NCBI GenBank assembly: GCA_007118045.1
Contig: SKTG01000451.1
Span: 1 to 9,854, forward strand
Length of the DNA stretch: 9,854 nucleotides
Source of the DNA: Nitriliruptoraceae bacterium
GTDB lineage: Bacteria; Actinomycetota; Nitriliruptoria; Nitriliruptorales; Nitriliruptoraceae
Reading direction: 5' to 3'
Below, one piece after another: positions 1 through 6,267 of the stretch. The first letter of the stretch is position 1; each line of letters opens with the position of its first letter. Both the position numbers and the translations under genes were made by a program. The notes under the pieces are model-generated. The model searched no databases. It was not told where the DNA came from and worked only from the letters and a program-made list of their open reading frames with translations.

Positions 1-859
1 CTCGGCGCGCGGCGAGTACCGCGAGCACGCTGAACACCACCGTTGCGCCCAGCACCCAGGTCACGTGCACCCACACCGCCTGCGGCGCCGACGCGACCCA
101 GGCTTCGACACCCGAAGCGGAGGCGACCTGGCTCCAGGCCAGCTGCCCGAAGTGATAGGTCGGCAGCCACACGGCGACGTCGCCGAGCACCGCCGGCAGC
201 TCGGCGAGCGGGACGAAGAACCCGGACAGGAACGCCAGCGGCAGGAAGATCAGGTTCACGATCGCCGACGCTGCGCGGGGTCGGACCGCGAAGGCGATGG
301 CGAACCCGAACGGCGCGAACGCCACCAGCCCGGCGAGCAGGACGGCCACCAACCCAACCCATTGCGCGAGGTCCAGCCGTACGTTGCCGAGGGCTACGGC
401 GAGCCCGCCCGTCGAGGCGATGACCAGGACCGCAGCGATCAGCCCGAGCTCCAGCTTCGTGGTCAGGTGGCTCCAGCCCGGTAGTGGCGTGGCTCGCATC
501 GTGCGGACCCACCCACTGGCTCGATCCTTCGCGACCTGTTCACCGAACGTGAAGATCGCCAGCGACACGATGCCGTAGCAGCACATCGACACCATCATCA
601 TCGTGCCGACATGCGTGCCGTCGCCCAGGACGTTGGTCTCGTCCGCGCTGGGAAGCCCGAACATCGCGAAGAGCAGGGCCGGGAGCGTGACCGCGACGAT
701 GACGTACTCGACCGTGCGGGCGCTGGCGCGCAGCTCGGAGAGCGTGTGCAGCCCCAGCAGCCCCAGCAGGCCCAGGCGACCAGAGCGGCGGCTTCGAGCC
801 GAAGGGGTGGGCCGCCGCCCCACGCTGCCGGCCGGCGACGCCTCGGTCGGAAGGGTCAT
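1..859 (-). CDS. ABC-2 type transporter permease, 3' end cut by window edge
   Basis: This is the membrane subunit of an ABC exporter and partner of the ATPase encoded just upstream. The frame is open from ATG at 859 to the left edge, giving 286 visible residues, close to the full length usual for the family. After a basic, poorly conserved N-terminus (residues 1-45), six hydrophobic stretches appear at about 53-69, 86-107, 137-158, 168-192, 197-217 and 264-283. Typical ABC-2 features are the cytoplasmic loop EQVAKDRASGWVRTMRATPL after the second segment, and SGFFVPLAELP followed by WLPTYHFGQL near the end. The start ATG overlaps the ATPase stop (ATGA, 856-859), and a GGAG lies seven bases upstream, so translation is probably coupled. 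The substrate cannot be told; drug, lipid or antibiotic export is common for such pairs. The family call is firm. Confidence 0.93.
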   Translation of the reverse strand, partial: MTLPTEASPAGSVGRRPTPSARSRRSGRLGLLGLLGLHTLSELRASARTVEYVIVAVTLPALLFAMFGLPSADETNVLGDGTHVGTMMMVSMCCYGIVSLAIFTFGEQVAKDRASGWVRTMRATPLPGWSHLTTKLELGLIAAVLVIASTGGLAVALGNVRLDLAQWVGLVAVLLAGLVAFAPFGFAIAFAVRPRAASAIVNLIFLPLAFLSGFFVPLAELPAVLGDVAVWLPTYHFGQLAWSQVASASGVEAWVASAPQAVWVHVTWVLGATVVFSVLAVLAARR

Positions 860-1812
860 CGGAGCACTCCTGGCTGCGCGGGCACGGGGATCGGAAGCCG
901 ATCGGTGGATCCGCCGCGGGTGAGGTGCATGAACGCGGCCTCAAGGTCCGCGTCGACGATGGTGAGCTGCTCGACCTGGTAGCCGGCCTTGACCAGGGGC
1001 ACGACGACCTGCCCTGCGTCGGCGGCCGACACGGTCACGAGCGCGAGCCCCTCCGGGGTGACCCCCTTGCCGGGTGCGGCTGGCTGGACACGCTTCACCC
1101 CAGACCACGACCCGATCGTGGCTCGCGGTGCGTCGGTGGCCACCGTGACCAGACAGCTGGGCACGAGCTGTTTGAGCTTCGCCGGGGTCGCGTCAGCGAT
1201 CATCCGGCCCTCGTGGAGCAGCACGACACGGTCCGCGACGGCGTCCGCCTCCGCGAGATCGTGCGTGGCGAACAGCAGTGTCGCTCCCCGTTCCACCGCG
1301 GAGAGCGTCTGCTCCCAGAAGCTCCGACGGCTTTCGACGTCCATCGCTGAGGTCGGCTCGTCCAGGAGCAAGAGCTCCGGGCCTCCGACCGTCGCGAGCG
1401 CCAGCAGCAGCCGCTGCCGCTCGCCCCCCGAGAGCGTCGCGACCGACTGGCGGCGACGGGGGGCGAGACCGACACGGTCCAAGGTCTCATCGACGGGGTG
1501 AGCCTTCGGGTAGCTGCGCGCGACCAGCCTCACCAACTCGCCAACCCGATACTGCTCGGGCAGCCCAGCGTCCTGCAGCATCGCGCCGACCCGGGTCCGC
1601 ATCCCGGCGTGTGGTCGCTCACCGAACACGGTGATCCGACCCTCCGACGGAGCGATGAGCCCGAGTAGCAGGTCGAACACGGTCGACTTCCCCGCCCCGT
1701 TCGGCCCGAGGAGCGCTACCACTTCACCTCGTTCGATACACAGATCGAACCCGTGCAAGGCGACCCGCCGGCCGTAGGTCCGACGTGCTTGCTTGGCCTC
1801 CAGCACCGACAC
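856..1812 (-). CDS. ABC transporter ATP-binding protein (DrrA/NatA-like exporter ATPase)
   Basis: This cytoplasmic ATPase should power the ABC-2 permease encoded directly downstream. All nucleotide-binding motifs are intact in the 318-residue product: Walker A GPNGAGKST at about 36-44, Q-loop glutamine at 80, signature LSGGERQR at 127-134, Walker B LLLLDEP at 147-153 with the catalytic glutamate at 152, D-loop SAMD at 155-158 and switch histidine at 184 (ATHD). The last 100 residues form the accessory C-terminal region usual in DrrA-like exporters. The start is GTG, preceded by AGGAG with a five-base spacer. The gene ends inside the permease start codon, so the two form an operon. A palindrome at 1875-1888, about 63 bases upstream, may be its operator. 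The substrate is unknown. Confidence 0.95.
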   Translation of the reverse strand: MSVLEAKQARRTYGRRVALHGFDLCIERGEVVALLGPNGAGKSTVFDLLLGLIAPSEGRITVFGERPHAGMRTRVGAMLQDAGLPEQYRVGELVRLVARSYPKAHPVDETLDRVGLAPRRRQSVATLSGGERQRLLLALATVGGPELLLLDEPTSAMDVESRRSFWEQTLSAVERGATLLFATHDLAEADAVADRVVLLHEGRMIADATPAKLKQLVPSCLVTVATDAPRATIGSWSGVKRVQPAAPGKGVTPEGLALVTVSAADAGQVVVPLVKAGYQVEQLTIVDADLEAAFMHLTRGGSTDRLPIPVPAQPGVLR

Positions 1813-1874
1813 CGCAGCTCCTCACCGACGCGACCGGCCCGTCCTGTCGAGGCACGCTACGGACGCGCGCCCAA

Positions 1875-1906
1875 CGGCACCTGTGCCGAAAGTCATGTCG
1901 GTGCCG
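1875..1906. promoter_or_regulatory. Operator-like palindrome upstream of the ABC exporter
   Basis: CGGCAC-CT-GTGCCG is a perfect inverted repeat with six-base arms (1875-1888). A further copy of the half-site GTGCCG lies at 1901-1906, so there are three half-sites within 32 bp. The element is 63 bases upstream of the ATPase start, in the 210-bp gap after the CHAD gene. Small exporter operons are often controlled by a repressor binding such a site, but no regulator gene is in view. No convincing -35/-10 pair was found in this gap, and it holds no other gene. Confidence 0.35.
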
Positions 1907-2022
1907 TGGAAGGACGCCACTCCCCCACGACCGCCAGGTGGTCTGATCGTTGGCGTGCGCCATCGCCCGCTCCACCGCGGCCGGGTCCGGGGTCGGTTCA
2001 CGGTCCGCGGCGTTACCCAGGC

Positions 2023-3048
2023 TCAGGACGTCGGGGACGGCGTGTACCGCTCGATGGCCTCGTCGGGCAGCAGCTCATCGAGGTCGTGTTCCTCGGTCCA
2101 GATGTCCCAGTAGCGGCGGACGCGCCCCACGAAGTCGTCGGCCGGTTCGACGAACAGCCGCGCGCCGAGTCCCCACGCGTCGTGCTGCAGCTGTGCCCGC
2201 CGACGGTCCAGCAGCGCCGTGAACTCCCCGACCAGCCTGGCGTCACCGAAGCGGTCGGGCTCGGCGTGTAGGTGCACCCGGAGCACACCCAGGTCGTGGT
2301 CGTCACCGAGCCGATCGCTGAGGTGGTGCAGCTCGTGCCGGCGAGCCTTGAGGACCGGCGTCCAGCAGTCCTGAAGCAGCTGCACGTGGTAGCGGTGGTA
2401 CTTCACCCGCTTGCGCCACTCGTGGAACGCCGCCGTGGTCCGCTGCTGGTAGGCGTCGGCCATCCGGCCTCGGGCACGACCGTAGGTCTTGGCCAACCCA
2501 CCGGCCAACGCGTCGAAACCCTCGTCTGACAGGCTCCAGTCGTCGATCCGTTCACGTATCGCCTCGAGGTCGGAGCGCAGACCGGCCATCGCCTCGTCGA
2601 GTTGGCGTGCGGCGGACTCGTCACGCTGACGGAGCAGCTCCTCGCGCACCGATGCGAACCGGTCCGTGCCGACGAGCTCGGGGACGTGCTCGGCCATCAG
2701 CTCGAACGCCTCGATCAAGCCCGTCCTGTCACGCAGGTCCGAAACCCGGCGTGTCGCATCCCGGTACGCCACGTTCTCGTGCTCGTACAGCGACTCGTTG
2801 GACATGCGGACCAGCCGCAGCAGCGCGCGGATCTTCTTGCCACGCCGACGGACCTGGTGGATCGCCTCGTGGGGGCTCTCCTCCTCGAGCTCGGCCAACG
2901 CCTTGTCGGTCTGCTCGGAAGCGATCCGCCGCAACTCGCAGGTGATCGTCTCATCGCGGTGCAGGCGGTAGGACGCCACCTCACCCTCCTCGTCGCCGCA
3001 CGGACATCGGGCAGGGTACCGGTGACGGTCACCGACCCACTCCCCCAT
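2023..3048 (-). CDS. CHAD domain-containing protein
   Basis: This 341-residue cytoplasmic, all-helical protein has a single CHAD domain from about residue 25 to 320. CHAD domains bind inorganic polyphosphate through conserved basic residues. Visible here are the first conserved block, H64 with R67, K71, K72 and R74 (HQVRRRGKKIRALLRLVR), the second block FHEWRKRVKYHRYH at 208-221, and LGDDHDLGVL at 247-256. The CYTH domain often fused in front is absent. The N-terminus carries a short CPCG motif (residues 15-18) whose role is unclear. The frame stays open upstream to 3306, but ATG at 3048 was chosen because GGAGG lies four bases before it, the CHAD fold starts soon after, and a TTGACA box at 3124-3129 would otherwise fall inside the gene. 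It is transcribed towards the ABC operon but 210 bp from it. Confidence 0.9.
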   Translation of the reverse strand: MGEWVGDRHRYPARCPCGDEEGEVASYRLHRDETITCELRRIASEQTDKALAELEEESPHEAIHQVRRRGKKIRALLRLVRMSNESLYEHENVAYRDATRRVSDLRDRTGLIEAFELMAEHVPELVGTDRFASVREELLRQRDESAARQLDEAMAGLRSDLEAIRERIDDWSLSDEGFDALAGGLAKTYGRARGRMADAYQQRTTAAFHEWRKRVKYHRYHVQLLQDCWTPVLKARRHELHHLSDRLGDDHDLGVLRVHLHAEPDRFGDARLVGEFTALLDRRRAQLQHDAWGLGARLFVEPADDFVGRVRRYWDIWTEEHDLDELLPDEAIERYTPSPTS

Positions 3049-3069
3049 GGACCCTCCGCCGACGACGGT

Positions 3070-3106
3070 CTCGTGCGTGGTCGACCCGCGGGGTGCTCGT
3101 GCGTGG
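3070..3106. repeat. Two copies of an 11-bp direct repeat in the CHAD leader
   Basis: CTCGTGCGTGG occurs at 3070-3080 and again, without mismatch, at 3096-3106 (26 bp from start to start). Read on the gene strand, CCACGCACGAG lies 22 and 48 bases upstream of the CHAD ATG, between it and the TTGACA box. The position suits a regulator-binding site overlapping the promoter. Function is inferred. Confidence 0.5.
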
Positions 3107-3123
3107 GCCAGGCTCCTCCGAGG

Positions 3124-3129
3124 TGTCAA
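3124..3129 (-). promoter_or_regulatory. Possible -35 box of the CHAD gene
   Basis: A perfect TTGACA is read on the minus strand, 75 bases upstream of the CHAD ATG. At the normal 16-18 base spacing there is no recognisable -10 hexamer (the bases there are CCACGC), so this is only a candidate, perhaps dependent on an activator. Confidence 0.3.
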
Positions 3130-3363
3130 GCCGAACACAACCTCGGCCCAAGCTCGCGCGGAGAGCCTCCCCACGTCGGCCCCGACCAGGAGGGACTCGA
3201 ACGTGTCCACGTCGCTGGCACCGTCGAGCCCGCCATCCCCGGCCGAGCGGCCCGGTCCCGAACCGTCGCCGCCGTCGAGCACCCAGCGTCGCTTGGCCGG
3301 CGGCAACCTCCAGCCTCGGCGTCACCTGGGGCGCGCAGCCCTCGTCGCCGCAGCGTGCTGGTT

Positions 3364-3382
3364 CGTCGTCGCCGCGACGACG
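3364..3382. repeat. Inverted repeat in the GNAT-like gene leader
   Basis: CGTCGTCG-CCG-CGACGACG is a perfect repeat with eight-base arms and a three-base loop, about 50 bases upstream of the ATG at 3433. It could be an RNA hairpin or a protein-binding site. The arms are simple CGT/CGA repeats, so chance in high-GC DNA is a real alternative. Confidence 0.4.
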
Positions 3383-3432
3383 CGCAGCTCGTCGGGTCGG
3401 ACCGCGGGCCAGCCTCGCCGGAGGAAACAGCC

Positions 3433-3921
3433 ATGACGAGCTTCCTCGACCCCGACCTCGCGACCCCGATGCGGCTGGAGCTGCCCACGGGGCACCACCT
3501 ACGCCGCATCGGTGCGGACGACCTCGACCTCGACTACCCCGCGGTCATGCGCTCACAACCCCGCCTGTGGCGGCTGTTCGGGGCGAGCTGGGGGTGGCCA
3601 CCCGCCGACATGACCCGGGAGCAGGATCGCGAGGACCTCGCGCGTCACGCCGACGAGATGACGCGCAACGAGTCCTTCAACTTCGCCATCCTGGACCCCG
3701 ACGAGACCTGCCTGCGCGGGTGCGTCTACATCGATCCGCCGGAGGAAGACGGGTACGACGCCGAGGTGCTCTGGTGGGTGGTCGACGACGAGGTCGGCGG
3801 GGAGCTCGACCGCTGTCTCCACGGGGCGGTGTCGACGTGGCTCGCCACGGACTGGCCGCTCGAACGACCGCGCATCGTCGGCCGTGACATCAGCTGGGAC
3901 GACTGGCGCGATCAGGCGTGA
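3433..3921 (+). CDS. Probable GNAT-family acyltransferase-like protein
   Basis: This 162-residue, probably cytoplasmic protein has the size and the order of elements of a GNAT N-acetyltransferase. An N-terminal strand and helices (LRRIGADDLDLDYPAV, residues 23-38) come first. A central strand pair follows: FNFAILDPDETCLRGCVYI at 82-100, then AEVLWWVV at 110-117. A helix after residue 120 (ELDRCLHGAVSTWLA) would correspond to the acetyl-CoA-binding helix. The usual R/Q-x-x-G-x-G/A loop is not present; the equivalent bases encode DDEVGGEL. Activity or cofactor use is therefore uncertain, and the substrate is unknown. The start ATG has GGAGG eight bases upstream (3420-3424). The gene stands alone and converges on the diguanylate cyclase gene. 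That it is a real gene is well supported; the family call is moderate. Confidence 0.72.
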   Translation: MTSFLDPDLATPMRLELPTGHHLRRIGADDLDLDYPAVMRSQPRLWRLFGASWGWPPADMTREQDREDLARHADEMTRNESFNFAILDPDETCLRGCVYIDPPEEDGYDAEVLWWVVDDEVGGELDRCLHGAVSTWLATDWPLERPRIVGRDISWDDWRDQA

Positions 3922-3942
3922 GAGGGGCGCCCCGGAGTCCCT

Positions 3943-3960
3943 CCGTGTGTGCCCACACGG
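3943..3960. terminator. Hairpin between convergent genes, likely bidirectional terminator
   Basis: CCGTGTG-TGCC-CACACGG forms a perfect seven-base-pair stem with a four-base loop. It lies in the 57-bp gap between the stop codons of the GNAT-like gene (3921) and the cyclase gene (3979). A second palindrome, GGGGCGCCCC, is at 3924-3933. There is no run of T, as is usual for terminators in high-GC actinobacteria. Confidence 0.5.
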
Positions 3961-3978
3961 GCTGGTACGACGGTCGCG

Positions 3979-5811
3979 TCAGTGGCTTACCGCCCGGGTT
4001 GGGGTAGCCGCATCGGTCGCGGCGGGCGCTTCGTGGGTCCGACCGCCGCCAGCTCTCTTCTGCGCGTACATGGCGGCATCGGCTCGCCGCAGGAGCTCGC
4101 GTGGCTCGCTGTCTCCCCTTCCCAGGGTGGTCCCGATGCTGAGGTCGCCATGGATGGCCATCCCCTGGACCGTCACCGGCGCGCGCACCGCTTCCCGGAT
4201 CCGTGCGACCACGTCGTCGAGCTCCTCGGGGCCCGTCAAACCGGGGCACACGACCACGAACTCGTCGCCGCCGATCCGGGCGACGGTGTCGGTGCGCCGG
4301 ACCACGGCGGAGAGCCGTTCGCCCAGGGCGACGAGGAAGCGGTCGCCCACGGCGTGACCATGCACGTCGTTGATGAGCTTGAAGCCATCGAGGTCCAGGA
4401 ACGCGATACCGATGAGCAGGCCCATCCGCCGGCAGTCGGCGAGCGCCTGTTCGAGACGGTCCTCGAGGAGGACACGGTTGGCGAGACCCGTCAACCCGTC
4501 GCGAAGTGCGAGCTGGGCCAGACGTTCCTCGGCTTCCCGTCGGCTGGTGACGTCCACCATCTGGACGGTGACGAGGTTGCCCGCCGCAGCGGCCTCGACC
4601 GCTGGCGAGATCGCCACCTCGCACCAACGGACCTGGCCATGCACCTCGATCGGGAGCTCGGCGTGCCATCCGGTCGAGTCTCCCTGGGCCATCGCGGCCA
4701 CCGCTTCGTCGACGAGGTCGAGGTCCGCAGGGGCCAGGGGTGCACCCCAGAGGCTGCCGGCGAGCCGGTCCGATGACGTGCCGAGCAGCCTGGCCGCGAC
4801 CCCGTTGAGCTCGACGATCCGCAGGCCCTCGGCTTCCGGGCGGAGCAGCAGCAACCCGAGCAGCGAGCTCGTGAAGCCGACGCGGAAGAGCTCCTCGCTG
4901 CGGGTCACGTCGAGGAGCGCCGCGCGCCGCTGGGCCACCGTGACCACGACGGTCAGGAGCACCGCCGCGGAACTGAGCACGAGCATCTGCACCAGGATGA
5001 TCGAGAGGTGGGTGGACCGTCCTGTCAGGTCCGTGGCGGTGGCGAAGGGACCTCGACCCTGGGCGGTGAACACCGAGGCGAGGATGCTGACGGTCAGGAG
5101 CTGGAGCGAGGCTGCGCGGATGCTGGAGCGGAGCGCTCCCCACAGGATGCTGACCGGGAGCAGGAAGGCGAGCGGCAGGGCCTGTCGCGGGGAGAAGACG
5201 AGCACCGTGGCGACGGCGACCGCGACCCACTGCATGCCCTGCTCGAGGTCCGACGCCTCGACGCGGGGGGTCGGGGCCTGCAGCCCGACGATCACGAGCA
5301 TGAGGACCGCGCCGGCGTGCGACGCCGTGGCGCTGGCCGCCGCGGTGAGGAAGGTGGCATCGAGCAACGACGTCGCGACGACCCCGACCGCCAGGCCCGC
5401 CGTGGCGGCACCGATCAGCACCGCCGCGAGCAGTCGTCTCAGGTCGTGAAGGTCCTCGAGCGCCCGCGGATCCGGTCTACGGCGGGCCAGGATCGCGTGG
5501 ACGAGGACCGCCTCCAGCGCGTTGATGAGGGCGAACAGGACGGCGATCGAAGCGCCGCGGCCACCCACCAGGCTGCTGAGCACGCTCGCGGCCGTGACCG
5601 CCAGGAGCAGAGCCGGCCGCTGACGCCGCTCGACGAGGAGCAACCCCAGGACGGCTATCCCGGCCCCGGGCCACCACAGCGCCGCTCCTCCCACGGAGGG
5701 GCGGACCATGATCGCGAGCGACCCGAAGAGGTAGACGAGCAGGGCGAACAACAGCACCTGCAGGCTCGCGGGCCAGGCCTGCCACGAGCGCACCGTCGTC
5801 GGGAGCTGCAT
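3979..5811 (-). CDS. Membrane-bound diguanylate cyclase (MASE1-like, PAS, GGDEF)
   Basis: This 610-residue inner-membrane protein should make cyclic di-GMP from two GTP. The N-terminal 295 residues contain about eight hydrophobic segments, with LWWPGAGIAVLGLLL at 45-59 typical of MASE1 sensor domains. A PAS-like domain follows at about 303-425 (EELFRVGFTSSLLGLLLL start, VTVQMVDVTSRREAEERL exit). The GGDEF domain spans about 433-590. The catalytic motif GGDEF is at 514-518, the metal-binding strand FLDLDGFKLIND at 471-482, and the inhibitory RxxD site at 505-508, so the enzyme should be active and subject to product inhibition. There is no EAL domain. The frame is open back to 6279, but the upstream part lacks coding character. 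ATG at 5811 is preferred, although GGGGAG is only two bases from it, so the start is uncertain. The leader has several perfect inverted repeats. Confidence 0.92.
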   Translation of the reverse strand: MQLPTTVRSWQAWPASLQVLLFALLVYLFGSLAIMVRPSVGGAALWWPGAGIAVLGLLLVERRQRPALLLAVTAASVLSSLVGGRGASIAVLFALINALEAVLVHAILARRRPDPRALEDLHDLRRLLAAVLIGAATAGLAVGVVATSLLDATFLTAAASATASHAGAVLMLVIVGLQAPTPRVEASDLEQGMQWVAVAVATVLVFSPRQALPLAFLLPVSILWGALRSSIRAASLQLLTVSILASVFTAQGRGPFATATDLTGRSTHLSIILVQMLVLSSAAVLLTVVVTVAQRRAALLDVTRSEELFRVGFTSSLLGLLLLRPEAEGLRIVELNGVAARLLGTSSDRLAGSLWGAPLAPADLDLVDEAVAAMAQGDSTGWHAELPIEVHGQVRWCEVAISPAVEAAAAGNLVTVQMVDVTSRREAEERLAQLALRDGLTGLANRVLLEDRLEQALADCRRMGLLIGIAFLDLDGFKLINDVHGHAVGDRFLVALGERLSAVVRRTDTVARIGGDEFVVVCPGLTGPEELDDVVARIREAVRAPVTVQGMAIHGDLSIGTTLGRGDSEPRELLRRADAAMYAQKRAGGGRTHEAPAATDAATPTRAVSH

Positions 5812-5823
5812 GACTCCCCATCG

Positions 5824-5844
5824 ACACCTGGACCGCCCAGGTGT
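5824..5844 (-). promoter_or_regulatory. Inverted repeat H3 just upstream of the cyclase start
   Basis: ACACCTGG-ACCGC-CCAGGTGT is a perfect repeat with eight-base arms. It ends 12 bases before the ATG and abuts the GGGGAG at 5814-5819. It contains CCTGGACCG, the same nine bases as one arm of the repeat at 5963-5988. It may be an RNA hairpin near the ribosome site or a DNA operator. Confidence 0.5.
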
Positions 5845-5962
5845 AGGGCTGATCGTGCGGGGCATGGGCAGCGGCGGGAGAGCGATCGTCGTGCTGGTAG
5901 CCGGCTGCGCCGACGGCCGAGTGGCGTGCGGAACGACGAGCGGCGACGCCGCATCGAGCGAG

Positions 5963-5988
5963 TCGGTCCAGGGGTGAGCCTGGACCGA
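5963..5988 (-). promoter_or_regulatory. Inverted repeat H2 in the cyclase leader
   Basis: TCGGTCCAGG-GGTGAG-CCTGGACCGA is a perfect repeat with ten-base arms and a six-base loop. Its arms are identical or complementary to nine bases in the repeat at 5824-5844, so in a transcript the two elements could exchange partners. A smaller GCGGC-GAC-GCCGC hairpin lies at 5940-5952. Confidence 0.55.
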
Positions 5989-5996
5989 GCGAGGAA

Positions 5997-6037
5997 GGTG
6001 GCCGCGTCGGTTCACTCGGAGTGGTCGTGCGGCCACC
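5997..6037 (-). promoter_or_regulatory. Inverted repeat H1 in the cyclase leader
   Basis: GGTGGCCGC (5997-6005) and GCGGCCACC (6029-6037) are perfectly complementary nine-base arms around 23 bases. A small internal stem is CACT/AGTG at 6013-6016 and 6020-6023. It sits eight bases from H2, so the two would be consecutive hairpins in a transcript reading towards the cyclase. Confidence 0.45.
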
Positions 6038-6066
6038 GTGCATGCTGCGCGCGAGGCGATGAACAA

Positions 6067-6095
6067 CTGACCACGACGGGCGAACCAGGCATAAA
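6067..6095 (+). promoter_or_regulatory. Candidate promoter of the giant secreted protein gene
   Basis: CTGACC (6067-6072) and CATAAA (6090-6095) are 17 bases apart and match the housekeeping consensus at four positions or so each. CATAAA lies in a short A/T-rich patch that is rare in this DNA. Transcription would start near 6102, giving a leader of roughly 165 bases. Confidence 0.3.
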
Positions 6096-6102
6096 GACCT
6101 AG

Positions 6103-6108
6103 TGTCAA
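6103..6108 (-). promoter_or_regulatory. Candidate -35 box of the cyclase gene
   Basis: A perfect TTGACA is read on the minus strand, 292 bases upstream of the cyclase ATG. The hexamer 17 bases further on (GTTCGC) is a poor -10. If used, the transcript would include all three inverted repeats. It overlaps the opposite promoter, so the two directions may compete. Confidence 0.3.
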
Positions 6109-6267
6109 CCGCGTCGTGACCGGCTCAGCAGGAGCTTGTCGGTCATCGACCGCAAGCGGGCTCGGCCACGTTCCCACGATCCTCTCGGTCCGGGGCGACC
6201 GGTCTCGTCGCATGCCCGACCCGCCTGTGTTCGCGAGGCGGGAGGTCCGGAGCGAACGGGGGTCATC

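Larger units (their letters stand above)
3049..3432. other. Divergent intergenic region between the CHAD and GNAT-like genes
   Basis: This 384-bp stretch contains no gene that I can support. The left third holds the CHAD leader (TTGACA box and 11-bp direct repeats). The right end holds an inverted repeat and the ribosome-binding site of the GNAT-like gene. The middle (about 3130-3360) is open in several frames, but the encoded sequences are arginine- and proline-rich without family features, as expected of non-coding high-GC DNA. Confidence 0.6.
5812..6267. other. Divergent regulatory region between the cyclase and the giant secreted protein gene
   Basis: This 456-bp stretch lies between two divergent genes. 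The half next to the cyclase (5824-6037) carries three long perfect inverted repeats. The middle (6067-6108) is the most A/T-rich part and holds promoter-like boxes for both directions. The right part (6109-6267) is the leader of the giant gene, with a seven-base-arm inverted repeat CCCGCCT/AGGCGGG at 6220-6242. No RNA gene or small coding gene was recognised. Confidence 0.6.

Noticed and set aside
3190..3212. tRNA T-arm-like sequence on the minus strand (GTTCGAGTCC)
   Set aside because: Only a four-pair stem forms around the loop, and no acceptor, D or anticodon arm could be placed around it.
3049..3306. Upstream extension of the CHAD frame by 86 codons
   Set aside because: A strong GGAGG precedes ATG 3048, and the extension contains a TTGACA box and direct repeats. 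It has no match to the CHAD fold.
2602..3432. Plus-strand frame that would extend the GNAT-like protein to 439 residues
   Set aside because: It runs antisense to the CHAD gene and through the intergenic region. The good ribosome site is at 3420-3424, directly before ATG 3433, and the extension has no domain character.
5812..6108. Known c-di-GMP or c-di-AMP riboswitch in the cyclase leader
   Set aside because: The GCAGCCGGCTACCA stretch resembles part of a GEMM element, but the other conserved blocks (for example the CGCAAAG segment and the tetraloop receptor) are not found in order.
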